Assembly (NCBI GenBank): GCA_002496955.1
Contig: DALZ01000135.1
Span: forward strand, 1-11,364
Length of the DNA stretch: 11,364 nucleotides
From: Euryarchaeota archaeon UBA128
GTDB lineage: Archaea > Thermoplasmatota > Poseidoniia > Poseidoniales > Poseidoniaceae
Reading direction: 5' to 3'
The notes under the pieces were generated by a model. It saw only the letters and a program-made list of their open reading frames with translations. It did not search any database and had not been told where the DNA came from. Shown one piece after another: positions 1 to 7,600 of the stretch (its first letter is position 1; every line of letters begins with the position of its first letter). The position numbers and the translations under genes were made by a program.

Positions 1-318
1 TTGATTATCACCATAACCGTCACTATCGGTATCGCGATATTGTGAAGGCACTAACGGGAAATCATCAATTTGTGTTGCACCATAAGTCTGGTTGTCTCCC
101 CAGCCATCCTTATCAGTGTCACGCCACTGAGAGGGGTTCTCGGGGAAATCGTCTATTTTTGCTGCTCCAAAAGACTGATTGTCCCCCCAGCCGTCAAAAT
201 CGGTGTCTTGCCACTGAGTTGGTTCTAGCGGAAAGGCATCAGAACCATTGTAAATCGTCCAGTTTTCATCACCGTCAGAATAACTGTCGCCATCAGTATC
301 TGGGCAACCGAAGCGATC
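1..318 (-). repeat. 87-bp (29-residue) tandem coding repeats
   Basis: Near the left edge the protein repeats settle into an exact 29-residue period. The Phe codon of the D-(D/A)-F-P motif falls at 60, 147 and 234, i.e. every 87 bases. One unit reads DDFP-x-x-P-S-Q-W-R-D-T-D-x-D-G-W-G-D-N-Q, followed by about eight residues. The two units between 60 and 234 are closely similar in DNA and protein, which suggests recent duplication, while units further right are longer and more divergent. The array continues out of the window, so the copy number is unknown. Confidence 0.75.
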
Positions 319-1323
319 TGCTGAGGATGTGCCAGTGATGAATGGGCAAGCATCGGGGGCGGTAGCTAACTCTAACCATTGACCGATACCCCAAGCAATA
401 TGCGTCTCATTCCATGCCGGGTCATCCCAATTATCACCGTAACCATCCGCATCAGTATCAGTCCACTGAGTATTATCTAATGGAAAAGCATCAGCGAGTC
501 CAACTGGATGGGCATACCACTCACTTACGCCGAATAACCCGCCCGGGTCAGCATCAGAAAAACCATCACCATCGGAATCTAGGCAGCCAAACCTGTCACT
601 CGACGAGGCACCAGAGTTATACGGGCATGAGTCGCCTTGATAGCCGTCTAAATTATCTCCATATCCGTCGTTATCAGAATCTAACCACTGTGACGCTTGG
701 AACGGAAATGCATCTGCACCATTATTTGGCCCCCAACCAATCTCAGGATCAGAATACCCGTCTGAATCACTATCTAAGCAGCCTTTCCTGTCGTATGCAG
801 AGGTTCCCGGGACGAAATCGCAAGCGTCCTCTGAATCGATGTAACCATCCTCGTCGCTGTCTCGGTCATTGGAATCTATTGATGCTAGTAAAGTGTAGTC
901 AACACCATCGTTAAAGAAGGTGTCTTTGCCTTTGACTTTGATGTAAACCCAATCTGCAGTGGTCATTACTGTGCTTAATTTTCCACTGGTATCTTCATTA
1001 CTTTGGACTTTCGAGTTAATCTGGTTGCCACTTGAGTCATGAATTGAGAAGTCAACCTCCCAGCCATCACCAATTATTGGGACCATGTTTGAACCTGAAC
1101 CTGAGAAATCAACCTGAACTATGTCGCCCTTGTAGGCGTAAATCTTCCACCAATCTTTCTCGTCGGTCGGAGAACATCCATCGTCATAACAAACATAGCC
1201 TTGGGCAGATACACCTTCGTTGAGGGTACTAGCACTCTGTAAATTGTCGTCTGCTGATGAATGCGGGATAAACATCATCAGCAGCGCGACGAGAGTCACG
1301 ACCATGAATCGCTGCGCGACCAT
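1..1323 (-). CDS. Secreted thrombospondin type 3-like calcium-binding repeat protein (C-terminus outside window)
   Basis: Reading leftward from ATG at 1323, the frame stays open for 441 codons to base 1, so the stop lies outside the window. Residues 1-24 form a signal peptide (hydrophobic stretch MVVTLVALLMMFIP, then HSSAD). Residues about 40-150 resemble a PPC-type beta-sandwich (DWWKIYAYKGD, then VDFSIHDSSGN, then DWVYIKVKG and DYTLLASI). From D155 onward come acidic loops of the form D-x-D-x-D-G-Y/W-x-D, nine in view, alternating with DAFP/DDFP...QW linkers. Three copies of a C-(P/D)-x-x-x-G-T/A-S-x-x-D-R-x-G-C module each bracket 18-20 residues and probably form disulfides. In thrombospondins such loops bind Ca2+, so this is probably an extracellular Ca2+-stabilised stalk or adhesin; the ligand is unknown. 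Alternative starts are an in-frame ATG at 1344 (adds MICRLGD) and M7 at 1305. GGGG lies too close to the 1323 ATG to be a convincing ribosome-binding site. The gene is separate from the upstream lipoprotein gene by 144 bp. Confidence 0.88.
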   Translation of the reverse strand, partial: MVAQRFMVVTLVALLMMFIPHSSADDNLQSASTLNEGVSAQGYVCYDDGCSPTDEKDWWKIYAYKGDIVQVDFSGSGSNMVPIIGDGWEVDFSIHDSSGNQINSKVQSNEDTSGKLSTVMTTADWVYIKVKGKDTFFNDGVDYTLLASIDSNDRDSDEDGYIDSEDACDFVPGTSAYDRKGCLDSDSDGYSDPEIGWGPNNGADAFPFQASQWLDSDNDGYGDNLDGYQGDSCPYNSGASSSDRFGCLDSDGDGFSDADPGGLFGVSEWYAHPVGLADAFPLDNTQWTDTDADGYGDNWDDPAWNETHIAWGIGQWLELATAPDACPFITGTSSADRFGCPDTDGDSYSDGDENWTIYNGSDAFPLEPTQWQDTDFDGWGDNQSFGAAKIDDFPENPSQWRDTDKDGWGDNQTYGATQIDDFPLVPSQYRDTDSDGYGDNQ

Positions 1324-1372
1324 GTCCCCCAATCGACATATCATCTATGAAGTAGACGCTTTTGATTTGCTG

Positions 1373-1382
1373 AATAATTATT
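1373..1382 (-). promoter_or_regulatory. Candidate TATA element for the repeat-protein gene
   Basis: The perfect AT palindrome AATAATTATT lies in the otherwise mixed-composition 144-bp spacer (1324-1467) between two minus-strand genes. A TATA box here would place the transcript start about 25 bases downstream, near 1350. That gives a short leader to the ATG at 1344 or about 29 nt to the ATG at 1323. Nothing else in the spacer stands out and I see no convincing hairpin terminator for the lipoprotein gene. The call rests on composition and spacing only. Confidence 0.3.
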
Positions 1383-1467
1383 GCGGGAACGGGTAAAGAA
1401 GCACCAGTCTCACTACTCAGAAACGCAAATGCAACTGTGCAGGATAGAATAAGTTGAACATACAGTG

Positions 1468-2445
1468 CTAAGCACGGCCTTTTCTGAAAGAATCATCGGG
1501 CGTTCCAACAAAACAGCCAATCACCCAAGGGTAGGTGAATGTGACGTGATAAGAATAGGTTCCGTCAACAACCCTACCATTACACTGATCTAAGTCTCCC
1601 ACTCCATCTTGCCAGTAAAAATCATCTCTGAATTGACCACTCCACACACCACCGGGAAAGTCTCCTTCGCCATCTTGATTTGTTCTGTTACCATCTCTCA
1701 ATACGTATCCGGATTCAATAGCACGAATAGTTCCGTTGTCTTCGACAAACGGCCCTCGTATCGGAAAACCGTCTGCGGCATAACCGATCACTGCTGAGAT
1801 GGTGGTGCCGGTTGTATCGTACATCGATGCCGGGTCACCGTGATAATGGTAAGCTCCGTCTGGCTGTGTGTGAGCATGATTGTCATCCTCGCCAAAGTCA
1901 TTATTCGGATGCATTGGGTCATAGCGCCATGGAGTGTCTGATTCAAAACAACCGACCTTTTCCTTACCGAGAGGGTCTGGCCCCACACCGTAACACGCTG
2001 CGGCCAGCAAGTCTAGTTTTACTCCGTTAAGAAATACCGCGTTGTCATAACTAAGCGATAGGGCAGTAATTTGGCTGGCTATCTGTGGATTGATAGGGAT
2101 TGTGAAGGTTTCCCAAACTGCAGCCGTCTTAGTGGCAAAAGAACCATTCACTGCAAAATCATGATTTGGAATACCATTGCTGTAAATTATGCACTGATCG
2201 TCTGTTGCAGATATGTTTACTGACGCTGGCAAAACCTCATTGGTGGACTTGTCAATAGGATTAGCGTAGTAATCGCCTACATACGCCAAGCACGATGAAT
2301 TATTATTATCAAATATTACGTTAGTAATATCAACTGCAGTTGAAGTGTTGGGCACCAACTCTTCCTCGACTGCTGAGTCGCCGTCAAGACAGCCGGCAGA
2401 TAGCATCAACAGGGTCAAGAATACTGCAATTATTACCTTATTCAC
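1468..2445 (-). CDS. YHYH-domain lipoprotein
   Basis: This 325-residue exported protein begins at GTG (2445). No in-frame ATG gives a better start, and the GTG start leaves an intact signal: M-N-K, a hydrophobic run, then the lipobox L-S-A-G-C with Cys19 as the predicted lipidated residue. An acidic spacer follows (DGDSAVEEE). The YHYH-family signature is complete: HAHTQPDGAYHYH (YHYH at 199-202), then GYAADGFPIRGPF (221-233), and near the C-terminus DQCNGR (286-291) and TYSYHVTFTYPWVIGCFVGTP (through 316). The family occurs in many marine bacteria and archaea, but its biochemical role is not known to me. The conserved His/Tyr cluster would suit metal binding, which is inference. Sequons include NTS, NNSS, NIS, NGS, NGT and NRT. 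It probably sits on the outer face of the membrane. It starts 46 bp downstream of the glycosyltransferase gene on the same strand, so co-transcription is possible. Confidence 0.87.
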   Translation of the reverse strand: MNKVIIAVFLTLLMLSAGCLDGDSAVEEELVPNTSTAVDITNVIFDNNNSSCLAYVGDYYANPIDKSTNEVLPASVNISATDDQCIIYSNGIPNHDFAVNGSFATKTAAVWETFTIPINPQIASQITALSLSYDNAVFLNGVKLDLLAAACYGVGPDPLGKEKVGCFESDTPWRYDPMHPNNDFGEDDNHAHTQPDGAYHYHGDPASMYDTTGTTISAVIGYAADGFPIRGPFVEDNGTIRAIESGYVLRDGNRTNQDGEGDFPGGVWSGQFRDDFYWQDGVGDLDQCNGRVVDGTYSYHVTFTYPWVIGCFVGTPDDSFRKGRA

Positions 2446-2491
2446 AATAACTCGTCGATAACTAAGGCAATGAATGTAGCGGTTTGCAGGC

Positions 2492-3817
2492 TCACTTATC
2501 AGCGATTGCTCGGTAGATTTCTAAAAAGTCACGTGCGTTGTGCTCGTAGGTATACTTTGCCAGAACCAATTTTCTACCACTCTCACCTTGACTCTGCCGG
2601 AGTTGTGGTTGTGCTAACATTTGATTTACGGTTCGAGCTAGGTCATTTGCATTACCCATCTCAAAAAGTCCGCCAACGGACTCATCCACCATTTCAGTCA
2701 AAGGCGCCATATTGACCGTTGCGATTGGTGTGCTACTTGACATTGCTTCCAATGGAATCAACCCTTGGCCTTCATAATATGATGGATAAACAACCAAATC
2801 TGCGCTTCTGAAGTGCTGCGCTAGATTACTGAAGGACATGCTGCTTCTGATAAATACGGAATCGGTCAGTGCAAGTTTTCTCGCTTCTTTGAGTAATTTT
2901 GCTTTCATGTGGCCACGTCCAACAATTATCAGTTTGGCACCCGGATGCTCTTGGATAATCTTTGGCATTGCCCTGAGTAATGTCATGTAACCTTTCCTCG
3001 CCACTAACCTGCCAACTGCGAGCAACATTGGCGTTTTGGTATTGGGCTGGTGGTTAAGCGCCTGCTCGTCATCACACCCGTAGCGGTGACGAATTTTTTC
3101 GTGAGCAAGTTGCTCTTCTTCATCATCAATATTTGCTGGTCTGAACACCTTATGGTCACAACCCCATAGAACAACTTGCGCGTTATACTGTTCACCTGGC
3201 GCATACCACTGATTGAACTCTCGGAGTGTCGAATGAGAATTTGCCACACTTACTGAACTGTTTAGCAAGCCGGCTTTTTCATATCGCGCATACCACTTTG
3301 CAGTCAACCAGATCGCCAAATCGTTTGGATTTCTCCATGTCGCTGATTCCCCCGCCTTAGCTGCCCGTTTCACACCCTCCTTTTCACCAAGCCAAGACCC
3401 ATGTAGTGAACAGCATACTGGGGCAATATGGCGTTCTAAATATTGAAATTCCTTGGCAGTGAAAGAAGCCAACGGAAGATGCACATGGATTACATCGAAT
3501 GGATCAGCAGCGTGTAAATGTTTAATCATTCGGAAGCAATTTTTGGCATATGATCGAGTAAATTTCATCGGTAACTTAAGCCAAGGCACCTCAACAATAC
3601 TTACTCCTGATTGTGCTGGTGCGCTACCATCATGGGCGCGCGTTAGTACAGTTACTTGATGACCAAACGATGCCAAGTGACCAGCCAGATGATACACAAC
3701 AGAGCCTATACCGCCCCACCTTGGCGGATACTCTCCGGCAATCATCCCAATGTGCATCATCTTGGCGACGACTACTTTGCGTTTGAATTTTGACCAGCCA
3801 TGGCCCGATAATCCCAT
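2492..3817 (-). CDS. Glycosyltransferase family 4 (GT-B fold)
   Basis: This cytosolic enzyme probably moves a sugar from a nucleotide-sugar donor to a lipid or glycan acceptor. The N-terminal Rossmann domain opens with HIGMIAGEYPPRWGGIGSVV (about 22-41), with the Gly-rich loop typical of retaining GT4 enzymes. The C-terminal domain starts around PMLLAVGRLVARKGY (about 262-276), the strand-loop that contacts donor phosphate. It then has KLIIVGRGHMK, the DLVVYPS strand, and the catalytic-type E-x7-E at E349 and E357 (in YYEGQGLIPLEAM). The length of 441 residues is normal for GT4. Family homology usually begins at MMHIG, so the true start may be the ATG at 3760 or 3757, which would drop a basic 19-20-residue extension. 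Neither start has a clear ribosome-binding site. It is divergent from a GT2 gene, with a 48-bp spacer from the long start. Substrates cannot be read from the sequence. Family assignment is firm; pathway (surface glycan, glycolipid or S-layer glycosylation) is inferred. Confidence 0.92.
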   Translation of the reverse strand: MGLSGHGWSKFKRKVVVAKMMHIGMIAGEYPPRWGGIGSVVYHLAGHLASFGHQVTVLTRAHDGSAPAQSGVSIVEVPWLKLPMKFTRSYAKNCFRMIKHLHAADPFDVIHVHLPLASFTAKEFQYLERHIAPVCCSLHGSWLGEKEGVKRAAKAGESATWRNPNDLAIWLTAKWYARYEKAGLLNSSVSVANSHSTLREFNQWYAPGEQYNAQVVLWGCDHKVFRPANIDDEEEQLAHEKIRHRYGCDDEQALNHQPNTKTPMLLAVGRLVARKGYMTLLRAMPKIIQEHPGAKLIIVGRGHMKAKLLKEARKLALTDSVFIRSSMSFSNLAQHFRSADLVVYPSYYEGQGLIPLEAMSSSTPIATVNMAPLTEMVDESVGGLFEMGNANDLARTVNQMLAQPQLRQSQGESGRKLVLAKYTYEHNARDFLEIYRAIADK

Positions 3818-3828
3818 GAATTATTCAT
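3816..3828. promoter_or_regulatory. 13-bp AT-rich inverted repeat between divergent glycosyltransferase genes
   Basis: ATGAAT-T-ATTCAT is a perfect 6-bp inverted repeat around one central base. It lies 38-50 bases before the plus-strand GT2 start and overlaps the first bases of the longer GT4 start. It could be a TATA region for the GT2 gene (transcript start near 3850, short leader) or a small operator acting on both genes. If it is a promoter or operator for the minus-strand gene, the GT4 start at 3760 becomes more likely than 3817. AT-rich palindromes of this size also occur by chance, so this is a weak call. Confidence 0.25.
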
Positions 3829-3865
3829 CCAATGACTTCAAAACCGAAAATCCTCCCGGTCAACT

Positions 3866-4636
3866 ATGGGCGATAAACTCCCAGTCACCGTCACGGTAAT
3901 ACTTCCAACACGGAATGAAGAGGAGGCAATCGAACCAACCATAGATTCCATACCAACTGGCTGGTGCAAAAAGTTAGAAATTTTGATTGTCGACGGTAAT
4001 TCTAGTGACAAGACCAGAGAACTAGCCCTAAAGAAGGGGGCCAGAGTTCATCTTGAGGACCGTCGAGGATATGGACGCGCTTATCGGACTGGATTTGACA
4101 TTGCAAGTCATGATATTATTGTGACAATGGATGCTGATTGTACTTACCCGGCTGAACTTGTGCCAAAGTTAGTCAAGAAACTCATCGATGAAGACTTACA
4201 ATTCATCACGTGTGATCGGCTATCACTGGCCGAAGATGGATCGATGTCCGGATTACACGGATTTGGCAACTGGGCACTATCGTTTACGGCCCGTCTGCTA
4301 TTTGGCTATGGAATCAAAGATTCGCAATCGGGCATGTGGGTGTTTAGAAAATCGATTTTTGAAAATCCAAAAATGCGGCCTACCAATGATGGTATGCCGT
4401 TGTCTGAAGAGATTAAAATACTCGCTAGGAAAATTCTCGGTAAATCAAAAGCCATTGAAATTTCAGTACCATACCGGCCCCGTGTAGGTGACGCAGAAAT
4501 CCATACTTGGGGCGACGGCTGGAAGAACTTCAAATTCCTGTTTGCTAAGCGATTCGGACTCAATCGAACAAGAACTCCATGGGGCTCAAGAGAGACTAAT
4601 CCTGATTCAACCAACAAGAATCTGCCAGAGCAATAG
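3866..4636 (+). CDS. Glycosyltransferase family 2 (DPM1/polyprenyl-phosphate glycosyltransferase-like)
   Basis: This is a 256-residue GT-A enzyme. The N-terminal strand is VTVILPTRNEEEAIEPTID (8-26). The nucleotide-binding strand reads ILIVDGNSSDKT where most family members have VDDGS-x-D-x-T. The metal-binding DxD is D89-A-D91 in MDADCTYP. The acceptor-side motif is D152-S-Q-S-G156-MW, and a C-terminal basic segment reads PYRPRVGDAEIH (202-213). The motif order matches dolichol/polyprenyl-phosphate mannosyl- or glucosyltransferases, which load a sugar onto a lipid phosphate for later transfer outside the cell. No transmembrane helix is visible, as in soluble DPM1 forms, so it would work at the cytosolic face of the membrane. 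The donor (GDP-mannose, UDP-glucose or other) cannot be told. No clear ribosome-binding site precedes ATG 3866; a leaderless or short-leader transcript is plausible. Its stop codon directly abuts that of the giant surface protein on the other strand. Confidence 0.9.
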   Translation: MGDKLPVTVTVILPTRNEEEAIEPTIDSIPTGWCKKLEILIVDGNSSDKTRELALKKGARVHLEDRRGYGRAYRTGFDIASHDIIVTMDADCTYPAELVPKLVKKLIDEDLQFITCDRLSLAEDGSMSGLHGFGNWALSFTARLLFGYGIKDSQSGMWVFRKSIFENPKMRPTNDGMPLSEEIKILARKILGKSKAIEISVPYRPRVGDAEIHTWGDGWKNFKFLFAKRFGLNRTRTPWGSRETNPDSTNKNLPEQ

Positions 4637-7600
4637 TTAATCCAACCCCTCTTCTTGTTCGAGCTTTGACCAAACATCGTTGACAACTTCGGTTGAGTTA
4701 TCGATTACCCCGCCCTCCAATTGGTTATCACTAGACTTGTTGCTCGGGTCCCTAAGCGAGTCCCATGATTTGATTAACTCGTCCTCAAATGTCGCTCGCC
4801 GTCGTTTGGATATCAATGCAGTAAGTATAATCATTGCCAAAACTATCAATCCGCCTCCTGCAATAAAGGGGATGTTTGATTTGGTTTCATCAGCATCACT
4901 AACGACCAATGTCCGAGAAACTTGGCTAATTGTTACAAATTCGCTATTTTCATCGGTGGCGATGACTTTTAGATTTGGACGGCCTGATTTCTCTGGCTTA
5001 ACCTCAACTGAGCCCTCCCAAGTGTTATCCCCATCTAAATCCTGTAATACAAACTCCCAGACTTGGATGCCGTGAACAATTGTGGCTCTAACATCGTCTG
5101 TAGTTCCATCAGGATCAGACAAAACTATGCTTACCTTGATGGTCGTCTGCAGACCCGTAGTAAGTTGTGTCGGTGTAACAATTAATGATTGTGAATCTAG
5201 TACTGGATTAGTATTTTCAACTCTGATATTTCTTGTCGTAACTTCAGTGTTTTGAAGCCCATCCCTAACGGTCAACTGAACTAAATACTCACCCGGGGAT
5301 AATGTAATCTGTTCAGTGCTCGAACTAAATGTGGAGATGGTTAGACCTGTAGCCTTGTCGATAACTTCCCATTGTCGATACACTATGTCGAAGTCCGCGT
5401 CTGTTGACGCTTCTTCAAGGGTGATTATATCGCCGCCTTGGAATGACTCGCCCTCGGCAGGATAAATTATTACAGCATCAGGCTTTGATGGTAGTATTGA
5501 CAGAGTCATGTACTCTATTCTTTGCATGCCGTCAGTATCAGTCAATGTAATGGTAATTTGATGTTCGCCGGCTTGTAGTTGTGAGATGTGAGTAATATCT
5601 GCATTGACGCTGTCGAGTATTGCGTCATTATGCAGGTTTGAAACAACAGACATTGTGAAGTCATCCCCATCATAATCAATTGAATTAATTGCATTCCAGA
5701 AGATGTATTCGGATGAGTGATAGGTCAAACTTGAATCTGGTGTTGCCAGCCTCAAGACTGGCGCGGACTTTGCCACTTCTACCACAGTAGTTGCCGTTGC
5801 AGGGGGATTGATACCATCATCCACTTCAAGAGAAATGGTATGTAACCCGCTGCTCAAGCGCGTTGCATAGTATAGACCCTCTTGATTTGTTGATGACAGT
5901 CTTCCGTCACGATCGCTGGTCCAAGAAACCTGTAAAAACTCGGTGCCAAGTGTTGGCTCATCAGGTGCACAATGCCAGAACCCAACCGAATTAAAGGATG
6001 CACAACTAGAGTCATAATCTCCCGAACCATTACCTGATAAAAGGACAAGTTCCGATGAATCATAGTTATCATCCATTGATGGCGATTTAATTATGGCCAC
6101 TGGTGCAGAATTTAGCACTGTGATTAGTTCAGTAGCTACTTTTACCGAGCCGATATTTTCTACTGAATCGTCCGTAACACGCATCTCGATTGTATGCACT
6201 CCGCGCGATAAGTAACCTTGCCAGACATTACCAGAAATTCCATCTGACCATTGGAGCACGCCGTCTAAGCTAGAATAAAATTCAATTGCGAGGTTATCGC
6301 CTTCCGGATCAACAGTCTGCGAACCGTCTAATGTCACCACATTCTCACTATAATTTGCCGCTCTTACTATGGAAAAAATTGGATCCGGTATTTGATTGTA
6401 TAACACTGTATCATAAGATAGCACAACGGGAGCGTTGACGCCATCATCGACATTCAGCTGTAACTGAAAATTGTTTTCCGGTGGTGCGGGATTTCCAACT
6501 GTTGAAATTGCAGGGAAGGTGTATTCGATTACCTCATCACAGTTCATCGGCGAATCGGATTGGTCTGGATATGTCAGTCCGTATGATGTGCTAATCCAGC
6601 AATTTAGTTGGTCACCCTCGGGATCATAGGTGCCGGAAAGATTTAGTTCAACACTACCAGTCTTGGCCATAACTAACTCATTGAACGAATTGAGTTCAGG
6701 GGTGAATTCAACAAATACAACTGGAACTAGATTTGCCAGCTCGATGGTTCGCGTCTGCTGCACACAGTTATTCTTTTCATCACACACTTGGGCAGTTATC
6801 TGATGAACACCGTCGCTCAGGTCTTGAGAACCAGCGCCACTGTTCACAGTAAATTTGTCTGTATTACCAATAACTCCATCCAATGAAGAGGTCCACTCCC
6901 AGGATAAAGCATCGTCATCTAAATCCCATGACCTTGACGCATTGAATTCAACCTGCGAAGCACTGGGAAAGATATCTGCATCGGTCGGCGTATCCCAATA
7001 CAAGAACGGCGGCTGGTTGTCCAATGGAAGTAGGCAATATACCAGTTTGTTATCATCCAATTGAACTGAACTACTGTTGGACTGACCATCATACGAGCAT
7101 GCGATGGTCACCGTCGAAACCGCTGATGGACCTAAATTTGTCCAACGCTGGCCAACAAAGTCTGGAAACGTTACGTAACCATTTTGATCCGTGTTCTGCT
7201 GAGCATTTGGTTCATATTGGTCGAAACTTAGTTGTACGGGAGCGTCAGGAATACCGTTTGAATTGTTATTTTGGACCCATACAGAAATGTCCCATGCAAC
7301 GTCTATTTCACCTGAGGGTGCAATGTTGGCGTTGCTTAATGCGATTTGATTGGGTTGGTGCAAATGAAGATTAGACAGCGAATCAACGTTGATAATTGTT
7401 GATTGAGTGAGATCTGTTAATCCACTCCAGTTTACTATACTATCCTGTAAGGTAATTGACCCACTACATTGACTTGTTATGACATTATCAGTGCCGGTAA
7501 GCGATTGGTGCTCAGAAAGCACTAGACAGCTGGTTCCGGACAACTCAGCCCGGCTAAGTGACGACGGGTAATTCCGGTTATTGTTTCCGTTCCAAATCAA

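Noticed and set aside
1..318. CRISPR-like array because of the regular spacing
   Set aside because: The 87-bp period is in frame with a protein repeat throughout; there are no unique spacers between identical short repeats.
42..1223. Open frames on the plus strand at 42-338, 414-914 and 1032-1223
   Set aside because: They lie antisense to the repeat protein. The Asp/Gly-rich repeats lack stop-forming complements, so long empty frames appear; their His/Arg/Asn/Leu-rich translations show no domain.
1324..1467. Intrinsic terminator or small RNA in the spacer after the lipoprotein gene
   Set aside because: I found no stable GC-rich hairpin followed by a T-run on the minus strand and no conserved RNA signature.
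4306..4686. 126-codon minus-strand frame opposite the GT2 gene
   Set aside because: It is entirely explained by the strongly motif-bearing GT2 gene and the end of the giant gene, and its translation looks non-native.
4680..5075. 131-codon plus-strand frame opposite the membrane anchor region
   Set aside because: It is a shadow of the giant surface protein gene; the translation has no recognisable features.
7024..7374. 116-codon plus-strand frame within the giant gene
   Set aside because: It is antisense to the continuous beta-helix/PKD coding frame, with no initiation signal and no domain.
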